41,805 bases of DNA from Halococcus saccharolyticus DSM 5350 (lineage in GTDB: Archaea; Halobacteriota; Halobacteria; Halobacteriales; Halococcaceae): positions 136,087 to 177,891 of the forward strand of contig NZ_AOMD01000012.1 of the NCBI RefSeq assembly GCF_000336915.1, written 5' to 3'. The translations under genes and the position numbers were made by a program. The notes below the pieces were generated by a model. The model was given only the letters and a program-made list of their open reading frames with translations. It was not told the origin of the DNA and did not search any database. Shown one piece after another: positions 26,839 to 35,376 of this stretch; position 1 is the stretch's first letter, and each line of letters begins with the position of its first letter.

Positions 26839-27488
26839 GTTGTTCCGGCTCGGATTGGCGATCCACCCTCGTGGTGAACTGTGGGTCACGACCGCAATCG
26901 GATTGACCACAATCCTAATTAGAACAAAGCACCCGAAGTTATTCGTGTAAATTCCGTGAAAGCCGCCGATCGATATCCTGATCGTTCACTACCCGTCGTT
27001 TTCGAGAGAACATCCAATCGTGAAAGGGAGAGCGCAACGAGGTGCTGAACAGTTATCGTCGGACTCATTCGTTGTACTCTACTTCCGGTGTATGCATCCT
27101 TCAGCCGATGCTTGAACTGGCGCACTAACCTCAAAAGTAGAACTGAGAGGGAATAGAACAGTATGAACCGACTATTTGGAATGCGATCGTCGAAATGCCA
27201 TCGTTCGAATTCGGTTGCCGGTCATCGGTATTAGTGTAGATATATCCGTTCGACTTTCGACCGCGTCTCTTGTCGAAATTTGGCTTTTGTACTCCGTATC
27301 GATATCCTCATAGTGGCTACTGATTCGATGGTCGATGGACATTCGCAAATCCGGGAATAAAATTCTAATAGATCTGATGTGGTAACCGGTCGTCGTTCGT
27401 GGCTGGACGACGGTCGGGGCAGTGCGTCGGTGTGTCGTATTCCGAGCAAACCGCAAGGCACAGTATCCGCGCTCGAATCACTCCGGGT
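26839..27488. other. Low-G+C intergenic stretch, 650 bp
   Basis: The base composition falls to about 46% G+C over 27181-27360 (counted by eye), against about 67% in a line of the gene that follows. The stretch has no tRNA, no insertion-sequence ends and no long gene. Frames at 26919-27134 (minus) and a 23-codon frame from 27163 (plus) are not convincing. One small frame (27172-27342, minus) has a promoter-like sequence and is listed separately. The region may be a degraded foreign insertion. Confidence 0.5.
27172..27342 (-). CDS. Possible 56-residue protein in the low-G+C gap
   Basis: The minus-strand ATG at 27342 opens a 56-residue frame (beginning MSIDHRISSHYEDIDTEYKS, ending FRRSHSK). The first half is acidic and the second basic. 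Just upstream lie A/T-rich words (ctattagaattttatt) at distances of 17-32 bp that could serve as a TATA box. Codon use is A/T-richer than in neighbouring genes. There is no cysteine motif, membrane segment or known domain. It may be a foreign small gene or chance. Confidence 0.3.
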   Translation of the reverse strand: MSIDHRISSHYEDIDTEYKSQISTRDAVESRTDISTLIPMTGNRIRTMAFRRSHSK

Positions 27489-28199
27489 ATGACACTCGGC
27501 GTCGCCTCGGTCCTGCGCGAGTCGCTTCGGCGGCTGGCGACCGGACCGGCGTTGCTCCTCCTCCTCGGTCTCGCCGTCGTCCAGACGCTGGTTGCGCTGC
27601 TCGCGGGGCCGGTCTATCGAATCGTGCCCGATGCGGTGCTCTCCGGCTCCGGCGACCCGTTCACCCTCACGCTCGACCCCGTTCCGGTGATCGGGCTCGC
27701 GGTCGTCTGTGTCGTCGCGGGTTACGTCGGCCTCGTCACGATTCGGGTGTTCGCAACCCGGTGGGGAGTCGTCGAGCGCGAGCATCTGACCCGTGGGGTC
27801 GCGCCGGCGCTCGCGAACTGGCTCGTCGGCGCGCTGGTCGTGGCCGTCCTCGTCGCGCTCGGTCTCGTCGTGTTGGTGGTGCCTGGTGTGTTCGTCCTCG
27901 GGGCACTCCTACTCGTGCTACCGTTCGTCGCGGTCGAGGACGCGAACGCTGCGTCCGCACTCCGCCGGAGCTGGGCGTCCACCGACGGCCATCGGACGAC
28001 GCTGCTCGGGATCGCGGTCGCCGTGTTGTTGATCGACGCGACCCTGTTCGTCGTCTCGGTGGTTCTCGCGACCGCACTCACCGGATCGCTCGCGCCGCTC
28101 GGGCTGTTCGCTGGGACGATCGCGGTCGCGATCGCGTTCGTCCTGCTCTGGATCGCGATGGCGCGCACCTACGCGAGCCTCGACGGCGTGTCTGCCTAA
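27489..28199 (+). CDS. Six-segment membrane protein (DUF7847-like)
   Basis: 236 residues with about six hydrophobic segments. The layout is a first segment after a short amphipathic start (LRESLRRLATGPALLLLLGL), a Val/Leu-rich middle, a conserved-looking loop with LPFVAVEDANAASALRRSWAS, and two C-terminal segments. The loop pattern, in which a membrane stretch is followed by EDxxAxxALRRSW, is found in haloarchaeal and bacterial proteins annotated as DUF7847 or GlpF/YciC-like membrane domains, whose function is unknown. The ATG at 27489 gives the natural start; the frame upstream is Arg-rich. It converges with the first glycosyltransferase gene. Confidence 0.85.
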   Translation: MTLGVASVLRESLRRLATGPALLLLLGLAVVQTLVALLAGPVYRIVPDAVLSGSGDPFTLTLDPVPVIGLAVVCVVAGYVGLVTIRVFATRWGVVEREHLTRGVAPALANWLVGALVVAVLVALGLVVLVVPGVFVLGALLLVLPFVAVEDANAASALRRSWASTDGHRTTLLGIAVAVLLIDATLFVVSVVLATALTGSLAPLGLFAGTIAVAIAFVLLWIAMARTYASLDGVSA

Positions 28200-28234
28200 C
28201 TCGATCGCAGCCGATCACGTTACCGCACGTCGTC

Positions 28235-29335
28235 TCACTCCACCGCGTCGTACACTGCCGCGAGCGCGTCGACCGCGCGCTCGACACTCATCGATTCGCG
28301 CCGTGAGAGGCAGGTTTCCGCCAGCCGGTCGCGCTCTCCGAGCGCCCGATCGAGCGCGGCGCGAAAGCCCGCGACGTCGCCGCGATCGTAGTGATAGCCC
28401 GTCGCGCCATCGTCGATGGTCTCGGCGAGCGCGCCCGCCTCGACACCCACCACGGGCGTCCCGCAGGCCATCGCTTCGAGGGCGACGAGGCCCTGTGTCT
28501 CGACCGGACTCGGGAACCCGAACACGTCGAGGGTGGAGTAAAACGCCGGTAGCTCGTCGCGGTCGAGAAAGCCGAGAAAGCGAACGTCGACATCGCTGTC
28601 CGCGACCTGCTCCTTCAGGGTCTTGCGCGCGGGACCGTCGCCCCCAAAGACCACCGTGAGGTCCGTTCCATTGGCCGCCGCCACGAGGTCCGAGAGCTGT
28701 TTCTCAAAGCCGTGGCGGCCGGTGTAGCCCACGACCGGCCGTTCGCCGGGCTCGGGGAGATCGTAGCGCGCGCGGAACGCTGCGGCATCGGTCGGCGAAA
28801 ATCGGTCGATGTCGATCCCGTTCGTGACCACGGAAACGGGCCCGATACCGCGCGCTTCGAGTGCCGTTTTTGTCGTGTCGCTCGGCGCGATCACCCGGTC
28901 GGCGCGGTCGAGAAACCACCGCTCGTAGGCGTTGCCCGCACGCGCAACGCCGTTCATCAGCCATCCCTCCGCGAGATAGCCCGCATACTCCGCCGCTGGC
29001 GTGTGATACGACGCGACGAGGGGCCGATCGGTTCGGCGGGCGAGTCGGAGACCAGCGAGCCCGACCCCGAACGGGGTGTGGGCGTGGACGACATCCGCAT
29101 CACGAACGTCGTCCGGCACCGTCGGCGCACCGATCCGGTACCCATCGTAGAACGGAAAGGAGACGCTTCGAACGGGGTGCTCACCCGTTTCGCGATCGTG
29201 ATCGCTGTCGGGATAGATCACGTCCATCCGGCCGCCCCGCTCGCTCCAGTGCTCGCGCCACGCCCGGATGGTGTACGTGACGCCGTTCACCGTCGGGAGG
29301 TAGGTGTCGGTGAACGCGGCGACGTGTGGTGGCAT
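28235..29335 (-). CDS. GT4-family glycosyltransferase (first of a pair)
   Basis: 366 residues, GT-B fold. The N-terminal domain starts VAAFTDTYLPTVNGVTYTIR with the Gly-rich acceptor loop and HAHTPFGVGLAG. The C-terminal nucleotide-sugar domain has VVGYTGRHGFEKQ and the E-x7-E motif (PVETQGLVALEAM). It resembles glycosyltransferases that make diacylglycerol or archaeol glycolipids (the NGVTYT start is typical), so a membrane glycolipid role is possible. The donor and acceptor cannot be read from sequence. The ATG at 29335 lies 25 bp after the stop of the second glycosyltransferase, implying one transcript. Confidence 0.92.
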   Translation of the reverse strand: MPPHVAAFTDTYLPTVNGVTYTIRAWREHWSERGGRMDVIYPDSDHDRETGEHPVRSVSFPFYDGYRIGAPTVPDDVRDADVVHAHTPFGVGLAGLRLARRTDRPLVASYHTPAAEYAGYLAEGWLMNGVARAGNAYERWFLDRADRVIAPSDTTKTALEARGIGPVSVVTNGIDIDRFSPTDAAAFRARYDLPEPGERPVVGYTGRHGFEKQLSDLVAAANGTDLTVVFGGDGPARKTLKEQVADSDVDVRFLGFLDRDELPAFYSTLDVFGFPSPVETQGLVALEAMACGTPVVGVEAGALAETIDDGATGYHYDRGDVAGFRAALDRALGERDRLAETCLSRRESMSVERAVDALAAVYDAVE

Positions 29336-29360
29336 CCCCGGACGGTTCTGGGAGGGAGAA

Positions 29361-30413
29361 TTAAGCCGTTGTGACTTCGCGGTAGATCGACGATAGCTCC
29401 TCGCCGACCCGTTCTAAACTGTGCTCGGCGGCGGTTTCGCGCGCGTTCGCGCCGAGGCGCTCGCGGAGCGCACGGTCGTCGGCGAGCCGATCGAGCGCCG
29501 CGCGGAACTCCGCTTCACTACCGCATTTCAGGCAGTCCTCGCCGTGAGTGAAGAACTCCTCGAACACCGGAATGTCGCTGATGACGACCGGTTTGCCACA
29601 CGCCATCGCTTCCAGCACGACGAGGCCCTGGTTTTCGTCTTTCGTCGGGAAACAGAACACGTCGCCAGCGCCGAACGCGCCGCGCTTGTCGTCGACCCAG
29701 CCGGTGAAGGTGACGTTCTCGGGCGGGTCGTTCGTCCAGCGTTTCACCACCGGCGACCCGTGTGGTCCCGTATCGTATGCCCCGAACCACGCGAACTCGT
29801 GGTCGGTGGCCTCTGCCAGCCGGCAGAACGTCGTGAGGCCCTTGCGCTCGAAGACGCTGCCGACCGCGAACACCACCAGTCCGTCGAGGTCGTACCGATC
29901 ACGATACTCTTCGCGGAGCGATTCGTGACCTGCGAGCGCATCGCGGTCGACGCCGTTGGTGATCGTCCTGATGGGGGCGTCCACGGGGTAGTCTTCGAGC
30001 AGCCCCTTCGTGTACTGACTCGGACACAGCACGAGGTCGGCCTGGGAGTAAAACCGCCGGAGGTAGCGGCCGAGTGCGGGAGCGACCTGCGACGAAAACC
30101 GGAACGACTCGCCGAAGTCCTCGGCGGTCATGTGGGCGTGGAGCACCAGCGGAGTACCGGATTTTCGGGCGTGGCGGGCGACCGCGAGGCTGCCTGGACC
30201 GGGCGCGTGACAGTGCGCGAGGTCGTACTCGGCGAAAAGACCTCCACCCGTCGCGAGCGAGCCCGTGGCCGCAGGGAGGTCGCCGCCGTGCCACGGCGAC
30301 GTCACGACCTCGATGTCGGTGGCAGCGAGTGCTTGGCGCTGCTGGGCAGCGGCGGTGGCCCACCCGCTGCGTTCGAGCATCCCTTCGAGTTCGAGGTAGT
30401 TGAGCGCGCGCAC
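29361..30413 (-). CDS. GT4-family glycosyltransferase (second of a pair)
   Basis: 350 residues, GT-B fold. It begins MRALNYLELEGMLERSGW with a GTG start, then HCHAPGPGSLAVAR and LHAHMTAEDFGESFRFS. The C-terminal domain has VGSVFERKGLTTFCR and the E-x7-E motif DENQGLVVLEAMACG. Together with the downstream GT4 gene it suggests two successive sugar additions to one acceptor, for example a diglycosyl lipid; this is inference. A minus-strand TATA-like gttattc (plus 30435-30441) is centred 25 bp before the GTG, which supports the start and a leaderless transcript for the pair. Confidence 0.92.
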   Translation of the reverse strand: MRALNYLELEGMLERSGWATAAAQQRQALAATDIEVVTSPWHGGDLPAATGSLATGGGLFAEYDLAHCHAPGPGSLAVARHARKSGTPLVLHAHMTAEDFGESFRFSSQVAPALGRYLRRFYSQADLVLCPSQYTKGLLEDYPVDAPIRTITNGVDRDALAGHESLREEYRDRYDLDGLVVFAVGSVFERKGLTTFCRLAEATDHEFAWFGAYDTGPHGSPVVKRWTNDPPENVTFTGWVDDKRGAFGAGDVFCFPTKDENQGLVVLEAMACGKPVVISDIPVFEEFFTHGEDCLKCGSEAEFRAALDRLADDRALRERLGANARETAAEHSLERVGEELSSIYREVTTA

Positions 30414-30576
30414 ACCCCAGCCGCGACGGCGGGCCGAATAACTCCACCGGAACGCGGAGGAGAGCGTTATAGAACGGTTCCCAACAGGCCTGATCTCACG
30501 CCAAATCCCGACGAACCGATCAGTGAACCGTTTTGCGAGCGTGTCCTCTCGTGTTCGAGACAGGCCGCAAGAGCAG

Positions 30577-30978
30577 TCACCACTCCGTCAGATCCGGGTA
30601 CGCTACTTCCCAGAGATGATCGTCAGGATCGGCAAAATATCCCGAATATCCGCCCCAGAAGACTTCTTGAGCAGGTTTGACGATGCGACCGCCAGCGGCT
30701 TCGGCTTCTTTGAGAATCGTGTCGACTTCGGCTTCCGTAGAGACGTTGTGAGCTAGGGTAACTCCGGAAAAGCCCGTTCCATCGTCGGAGATAGTGGCAT
30801 CTTCGGCGAGCAGCTCTCTTGGGTAAATCGAAAGCCACGTTCCGTCGAGCGTAAAGAAGGCGACATCACTATCTTCTTGACGGTCCTGCAAAGGAAACCC
30901 GAGACCGTCTCGATAGAAGCGAATCGACTCGTCGATACCCGTGACTCCGAGCGTAACGAGGGTAATTCGTGGATCCAT
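30577..30978 (-). CDS. VOC-superfamily (glyoxalase/bleomycin-resistance type) protein
   Basis: 133 residues forming two beta-alpha-beta-beta-beta units: PRITLVTLGVTGIDESIRFY at the start, and GYSGYFADPDDHLWEVAYP at the end with the conserved Glu of the metal site. The catalytic substrate is unknown; such proteins are lactoylglutathione-lyase-like, dioxygenase-like or drug-binding. Base composition is somewhat lower in G+C than its neighbours (about 55% at 30781-30840, counted by eye), which hints at acquisition from bacteria. A minus-strand TATA-like gtttatc (plus 31003-31009) is 28 bp before the ATG at 30978. Confidence 0.9.
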   Translation of the reverse strand: MDPRITLVTLGVTGIDESIRFYRDGLGFPLQDRQEDSDVAFFTLDGTWLSIYPRELLAEDATISDDGTGFSGVTLAHNVSTEAEVDTILKEAEAAGGRIVKPAQEVFWGGYSGYFADPDDHLWEVAYPDLTEW

Positions 30979-31135
30979 GAGAACGAAGAGGCACTCAGAA
31001 TTGATAAACACGCCGAGTATTTCGACCGTCTTCGAGGGATACGACTGGGTTTTATGACTCTCTCCGAACGCGAAGGCAAGACCGATGTACGCCGGCGGTG
31101 AATCCACTATCGAACGGCTTCAGCCGACTGCAACG

Positions 31136-31411
31136 ATGACTCTCGCCGACGAACGCATCGAACGTCTCCACGCCCTCGCCGCCGACGCCGCCAGCACGGG
31201 CCACGACGACCGCGCGCGGGAGTACGTCCGGCTCGCGCGCCGAGTCGCCGAACGGAACCGTCGGTCGCTGCCTCGTCGGCTCAAACGGTTCTCGTGTGAT
31301 GCCTGCGACGCCTATCTCCGGCCGGGCCGGAACTGTCGGGTTCGGACCCAGGACGGCCACGTGGTCATCACGTGTGTGTGTGGCGCGCAGGCGCGCTACC
31401 CGTATCGGTAG
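31136..31411 (+). CDS. rnp4: Ribonuclease P protein component 4
   Basis: 91 residues, the Rpp21/Rpr2 homologue that, with Rnp1-3 and the RNA, matures tRNA 5' ends. The N-terminal helices carry ERIERLHALAADAA and AREYVRLARRVAERNR. The zinc ribbon has CDAC and ITCVCG, followed by ARYPYR. The second half of the ribbon reads CVC, one residue tighter than the usual C-x2-C. The ATG at 31136 gives the family length. An in-frame ATG at 31085 would add 17 residues and lies about 32 bp after a TATA-like ttttat (31050-31055), so the mRNA may start near there. First gene of rnp4-yhbY-mscS. Confidence 0.92.
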   Translation: MTLADERIERLHALAADAASTGHDDRAREYVRLARRVAERNRRSLPRRLKRFSCDACDAYLRPGRNCRVRTQDGHVVITCVCGAQARYPYR

Positions 31412-31442
31412 GGTTACGTCCGCCGGGCGACGACGGCTGTCC

Positions 31443-31694
31443 ATGACGACGGATGAGCGGACGCTCAGAGAGCGTGCCCACGAGGTTGACGCCACTCTCC
31501 GGGTCGGGAAAGGAGGGATCGACGCGGTTGCCGACGAACTCGAGAGCCAACTCCGCGATCGCGACCTCGTGAAGGTAAAGTTCCTGCGGGCGGCGCGTGG
31601 TGGGACGACGACTGACGAGCTGGCCGACCGGCTCGCGGAACGGGCCGGGGCTGACGTGATCGAGACACGAGGCAACACCGCCACGTACCACTGA
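31443..31694 (+). CDS. YhbY/CRM-domain RNA-binding protein
   Basis: 83 residues, a single CRM domain. Conserved features are LRVGKGGIDAVADEL (the GxxG RNA loop region), LVKVKFLRA and the C-terminal GADVIETRGNTATYH. Bacterial YhbY binds pre-50S ribosomal particles; a role in ribosome or RNA maturation is expected. It is placed 31 bp after rnp4, and its TGA overlaps the ATG of the MscS gene (TGATG), so the three genes are probably one transcript. The ATG at 31443 begins the domain. Confidence 0.92.
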   Translation: MTTDERTLRERAHEVDATLRVGKGGIDAVADELESQLRDRDLVKVKFLRAARGGTTTDELADRLAERAGADVIETRGNTATYH

Positions 31695-32674
31695 TGCGCG
31701 CTGGCGTGTCGGGATGGCTGTTGCAGCTGGGACAGTCGACAGGCAACGGGACCGATGGGAACGCGACCGGGAACGTCACCGTCGAGGGGATCGGGCCAGT
31801 CGGTCGAATGCTGCGTGAGTTCGGCATCCCGTATCCGAAACTTCTCGGTGCAGCGATTTCGTTCGTGGTCGCGCTGGTCGTGACCTACGCGCTCGGTCGG
31901 GCGATCGTCGTTCCGCTGTTCGGCCGGGCGCTCGACCGTCGTGGCCTCGATACTCACGAGAAAAAACCGATTCAGCGACTCCTGAAGATCCTGCTCTTTT
32001 TCGTCGCGCTCGCGATCGCGTTTCGGGCCGCCCGTCTCTCCGGGTTCTTCACCTCACTGGCGGCGATCGCAGCGGCTGCGACGCTCGCGATCGGGCTTGC
32101 GCTCCAGGATACCCTCTCGAACTTCGTCGCGGGGGCGTTCATCTACGCCGATCGGCCGTTCCGGATCGGCGACTGGATCGAGTGGCCGGGCGGCAACGGG
32201 ACGTACGCCGGCGTGGTCGAGGACATCACGTTCCGTGTCACACGGGTCAGAACCTTCGACAACGAGCTCCTCACGGTGCCGAACGCCGTGCTCACTGGCG
32301 GCGTCATCAAGAACCCGGTGGCGAACGACGAGCTCCGGATCACGTTCACGTTCGGGATCGGCTACGAGGACGACATCGAGCAGGCGACCGACATCATCCT
32401 CGACGAAGCCGAAAAGCATCCCGATATCCTCGACGACCCGGCCCCCACGGTCCGGATGAGTGACGCCGCGCTCGCGGACTCCTACGTGGGGCTGGTCTCG
32501 CGCTTCTGGATCGCGAACCCCAACCGGGCGGACTTCCTCCAGATCCGAGGCGAGTACGTGAAAAGCGTCAAGCAGCGCTTCGACGAGGCCGGCATCGATA
32601 TCCCCTACCCGCAGGTCGACATCTCGGGCGGTGTCGCCGTCGAGAGCGGGTCGCGGATCGAACAGTTCGAGTAG
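31694..32674 (+). CDS. Small-conductance mechanosensitive channel (MscS family)
   Basis: 326 residues. A short extracellular N-terminus with several N-x-S/T sequons (NGT, NAT, NVT) is followed by three transmembrane segments (about 45-70, 95-115 and the pore helix at about 118-150, with LAAIAAAATLAIGLALQDTL). The cytoplasmic MscS beta domain holds FVAGAFIYADRPFRIGDWI and VPNAVLTGGVIKNP, and an alpha/beta C-terminal cage domain follows. It releases solutes on sudden dilution, which matters for a cell in strong brine. The ATG overlaps the yhbY stop by one base, so translation is coupled. Confidence 0.94.
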   Translation: MRAGVSGWLLQLGQSTGNGTDGNATGNVTVEGIGPVGRMLREFGIPYPKLLGAAISFVVALVVTYALGRAIVVPLFGRALDRRGLDTHEKKPIQRLLKILLFFVALAIAFRAARLSGFFTSLAAIAAAATLAIGLALQDTLSNFVAGAFIYADRPFRIGDWIEWPGGNGTYAGVVEDITFRVTRVRTFDNELLTVPNAVLTGGVIKNPVANDELRITFTFGIGYEDDIEQATDIILDEAEKHPDILDDPAPTVRMSDAALADSYVGLVSRFWIANPNRADFLQIRGEYVKSVKQRFDEAGIDIPYPQVDISGGVAVESGSRIEQFE

Positions 32675-32692
32675 TCAGTCGGCGTCGGTCCG

Positions 32693-32968
32693 TCAGTCGT
32701 CGCAGACGACCGGCTCGGCGCAGTTATCTGGGGATGTCTCGGCCGTGATCTCGTAGAGGTTCTGTCTGGCGTCGGCGAAGTAGACGTCCTCGTCGACCGC
32801 CTCGATCCCTTCGAGGCGTTCGAGGGCGTATCGGACGGTACGGGCCGAGAGCATCGACTCCTCGACGATCCCTTTCTGAGTCAGCGCACCGTTGTATTCG
32901 AGCACCTTGTAGACCAGCTTCGCGCTCGGCGGGAGATCGACCAGCCCCTCCGCGTCGGTTTCACTCAT
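32693..32968 (-). CDS. Small winged-helix (MarR-like) protein
   Basis: 91 residues with one HTH: LPPSAKLVYKVLEYNGALTQ, then SARTVRYALERLEG and a wing. The C-terminus ends in a short acidic tail with two cysteines (DNCAEPVVCDD). It is a common haloarchaeal small regulator pattern; its target is unknown. A minus-strand TATA-like ctttatg (plus 32994-33000) lies 29 bp before the ATG at 32968. The gene converges with mscS and is divergent from the EMC6-like gene. Confidence 0.88.
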   Translation of the reverse strand: MSETDAEGLVDLPPSAKLVYKVLEYNGALTQKGIVEESMLSARTVRYALERLEGIEAVDEDVYFADARQNLYEITAETSPDNCAEPVVCDD

Positions 32969-33094
32969 TGCCGAAACGCACGCACGCGACGTGCATAAAG
33001 GTGCTGTCCGGGCGACGGAGACGCCGTACTAATGGCCGTACTCGGGGTTCGACGAGAGCGAACGGCTTTTGAGCGCTCGTCGCCGAGTCGGTGT

Positions 33095-33397
33095 ATGTCG
33101 ACCGAGACCGTAGACGAGCGGGCCGGTCATCGCCGGAGTCTGACGGTTCTTTCCCTCACGACGCTTTCCGGTATCGCGGCCGCGCTCGTCTCATCGATGC
33201 TCGCGAGCGCCGCGACGGACACCATCGGGCTCTATCCGCTCGCCGGCGCGATCGTTCTCCAGCTACCGCTGCTTCGCCTCCTCGGCGTCGACGTCGAGGA
33301 CTTCGGCGTGAAGGACAACCTCTACGTCGCGTTCATGACCTTCTCGCTGTGGTTCGTGACCTGGACGATCCTCCTGACGACCGGGGCCTCACTGTAA
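33095..33397 (+). CDS. EMC6-like membrane protein
   Basis: 100 residues with three hydrophobic segments: about 17-36 (LTVLSLTTLSGIAAALVSSM), about 42-60 (DTIGLYPLAGAIVLQLPLL) and about 78-96 (YVAFMTFSLWFVTWTILLTT). I recognise the haloarchaeal EMC6-like family by its VDVEDFGVKDNLYVAFMTF segment. EMC6 is part of the eukaryotic ER membrane complex that inserts proteins, so a membrane-protein insertion role is plausible but unproved. The TAA overlaps the ATG of rli1 (TAATG), so the two are translationally coupled. A TATA-like cttttgag lies about 30 bp before the ATG. Confidence 0.88.
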   Translation: MSTETVDERAGHRRSLTVLSLTTLSGIAAALVSSMLASAATDTIGLYPLAGAIVLQLPLLRLLGVDVEDFGVKDNLYVAFMTFSLWFVTWTILLTTGASL

Positions 33398-35208
33398 TGG
33401 CCGACGACTCGATCGCGGTGGTCGATCTCGATAGCTGCCAGCCAGACCGGTGTAACTACGAGTGTGCGAACTACTGCCCACCGAACCGCACCGGAAAGGA
33501 GTGTATCACCACCCGGGGCGAGGACGCCGACGAGGGCGATCCCGATCAGATCCGGATCTCCGAGGAGATCTGTCTCGGCGAGACCTGTGGAATCTGCGTC
33601 GAGAAATGTCCCTTCGATGCGATCGAGATCATCAACCTCCCCCAAGAGCTCGAGGACGATCCCGTCCATCGCTACGGCGACAACGCCTTCTCGCTCTACG
33701 GGCTGCCCGCCCCACAGGAAGGGCGTGTCACCGGGATTCTCGGCCCGAACGGGATCGGGAAGACCACCGCCGTTCGGATCCTCGCCGACGAGATCACGCC
33801 CAATCTCGGGCAGTGGGACGACGAACCCGAGTGGGACGCGGTGATGGACGAGTATCGCGGGACGGAGCTCCAGAACTACCTCGAAGAGCTTCAGGAGGGA
33901 TCGGTGACGGTCGCACGAAAGCCCCAGTACGTCGATCGGATTCCCGATCGCTTCGACGGCAACACCCGCGAACTCCTCGAACGGACCGACGAGCGTGGCG
34001 TCCTCGACGACCTCGTCGAACGGCTCTCGATCGGGCCGGTGATGGACCAACCGATCGACTCGATCTCCGGTGGCGAGCTCCAGCGAGTCGCGCTCGCGGC
34101 GACGCTCGCACGCGAGGCCGACTTCTATTTCCTCGACGAGATCACGCCGTATCTCGACATCGGGCAGCGCATGACCGCCGCACGGCTGATCGGCGAGCTC
34201 ACCGGAACGGATCGGTCGGTACTCGTGGTCGAACACGACCTCGCGATCCTCGACCTTCTCGCCGATTCGCTCCACGTCGCCTACGGCGAACCCGGAGCCT
34301 ACGGCGTCGTCACCGGGCCGAAATCGGTGAAAAACGGGATCAACGAGTACCTCGCGGGCTATCTCGAAAACGAGAACATGCGAATCCGCCCGAACGCCAT
34401 CGAGTTCGAGGAACACGCCCCGCGGACCGCGGCGGCGAGCAGCCCGCTCGTCGAATATCCCGACCTCACGAAATCCTACGGCGACGGCGAGTTCTCCCTC
34501 ACTGTCGAGGGTGGCACGATCAACGAGAACGAGGTGCTCGGCGTCGTCGGTCCCAACGGGATCGGGAAGTCGACCTTCGCGGAGCTCCTCGCGGGAGAGC
34601 TCGATCCCGACGAGGGTAGCGTCGGGACCGCACTCGACGTCGCGTACAAGCCCCAGTACATCGAGATCGACCAGCCGATGCGGGTCGACGCGTTCCTCTC
34701 GTCGATCACGAACGACTTCGGGAGTTCGTACTGGGACACCGAGATCGCCCAGCCGCTCCAGCTCGAACGGATCATGGAACAGAACCTGACCGACCTCTCG
34801 GGTGGCGAACGCCAGCGGGTCGCGATCGCGGCCTGCCTCTCGGAAGACGCCGATCTGTACGTGCTCGACGAGCCATCGGCCCACATGGACGTCGAGCAGC
34901 GTGTCCAAGCTACCTCGGCTATCCGACGGTACACCGAGAACCACGACGCGACTGCGCTCGTGATCGACCACGACATCTACATGATCGACCTGCTGGCCGA
35001 TCGACTCCTCGTGTTCGACGGCGAGCCAGCCCAGTCCGGCCACGCCGGCACGCCCGTCGGGATGCGCGAGGGGATGAACAGCTTCCTTGCGGACCTCGAT
35101 ATCACCTTCCGGCGCGACGAACGTGTGGGTCGGCCGCGGATCAACAAACCCGGCAGCCAGCTCGACCGCGAGCAGAAGGACCAGGGCGAGTACTACTACG
35201 CTCCCTGA
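33397..35208 (+). CDS. rli1: ABCE1/Rli1 ribosome-recycling ATPase
   Basis: 603 residues. The N-terminal region has two 4Fe-4S clusters (cysteines in CQPDRCNYECANYC, then ICLGETCGICVEKC). Then come two ABC domains: Walker A GPNGIGKTTA and signature SGGELQRVA in the first; GPNGIGKSTF, signature SGGERQRVAI and DEPSAHMD in the second. ABCE1 splits ribosomes into subunits after termination, with aRF1 or Pelota. It is essential in archaea tested so far. It is coupled to the EMC6-like gene by a TAATG overlap. The C-terminus (GRPRINKPGSQLDREQK) is the usual family end. Confidence 0.97.
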   Translation: MADDSIAVVDLDSCQPDRCNYECANYCPPNRTGKECITTRGEDADEGDPDQIRISEEICLGETCGICVEKCPFDAIEIINLPQELEDDPVHRYGDNAFSLYGLPAPQEGRVTGILGPNGIGKTTAVRILADEITPNLGQWDDEPEWDAVMDEYRGTELQNYLEELQEGSVTVARKPQYVDRIPDRFDGNTRELLERTDERGVLDDLVERLSIGPVMDQPIDSISGGELQRVALAATLAREADFYFLDEITPYLDIGQRMTAARLIGELTGTDRSVLVVEHDLAILDLLADSLHVAYGEPGAYGVVTGPKSVKNGINEYLAGYLENENMRIRPNAIEFEEHAPRTAAASSPLVEYPDLTKSYGDGEFSLTVEGGTINENEVLGVVGPNGIGKSTFAELLAGELDPDEGSVGTALDVAYKPQYIEIDQPMRVDAFLSSITNDFGSSYWDTEIAQPLQLERIMEQNLTDLSGGERQRVAIAACLSEDADLYVLDEPSAHMDVEQRVQATSAIRRYTENHDATALVIDHDIYMIDLLADRLLVFDGEPAQSGHAGTPVGMREGMNSFLADLDITFRRDERVGRPRINKPGSQLDREQKDQGEYYYAP

Positions 35209-35376
35209 ACTGTCTGAAACGCGGCTCGAACCGTACTATCGAGGGATCGGTGCGATACGGATTCTCGGCACACTCCGTCGTTTCGTGCAACCCCTCCCAG
35301 CAGTTGGAGATCGACTGCGTGTGGCGGCGCACCGAACACGCACAATATTGATACTGTGTGCGGATGACGGCGATCC

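Noticed and set aside
26919-27134. 71-codon minus frame in the low-G+C gap
   Set aside because: No promoter-like sequence, no domain, basic composition; the nearby 56-residue frame has slightly better support.
33322-35043. 573-codon open frame antisense to rli1
   Set aside because: High-G+C genes with acidic products leave long open antisense frames. This one has no family motif, while the plus strand carries complete ABCE1 motifs.
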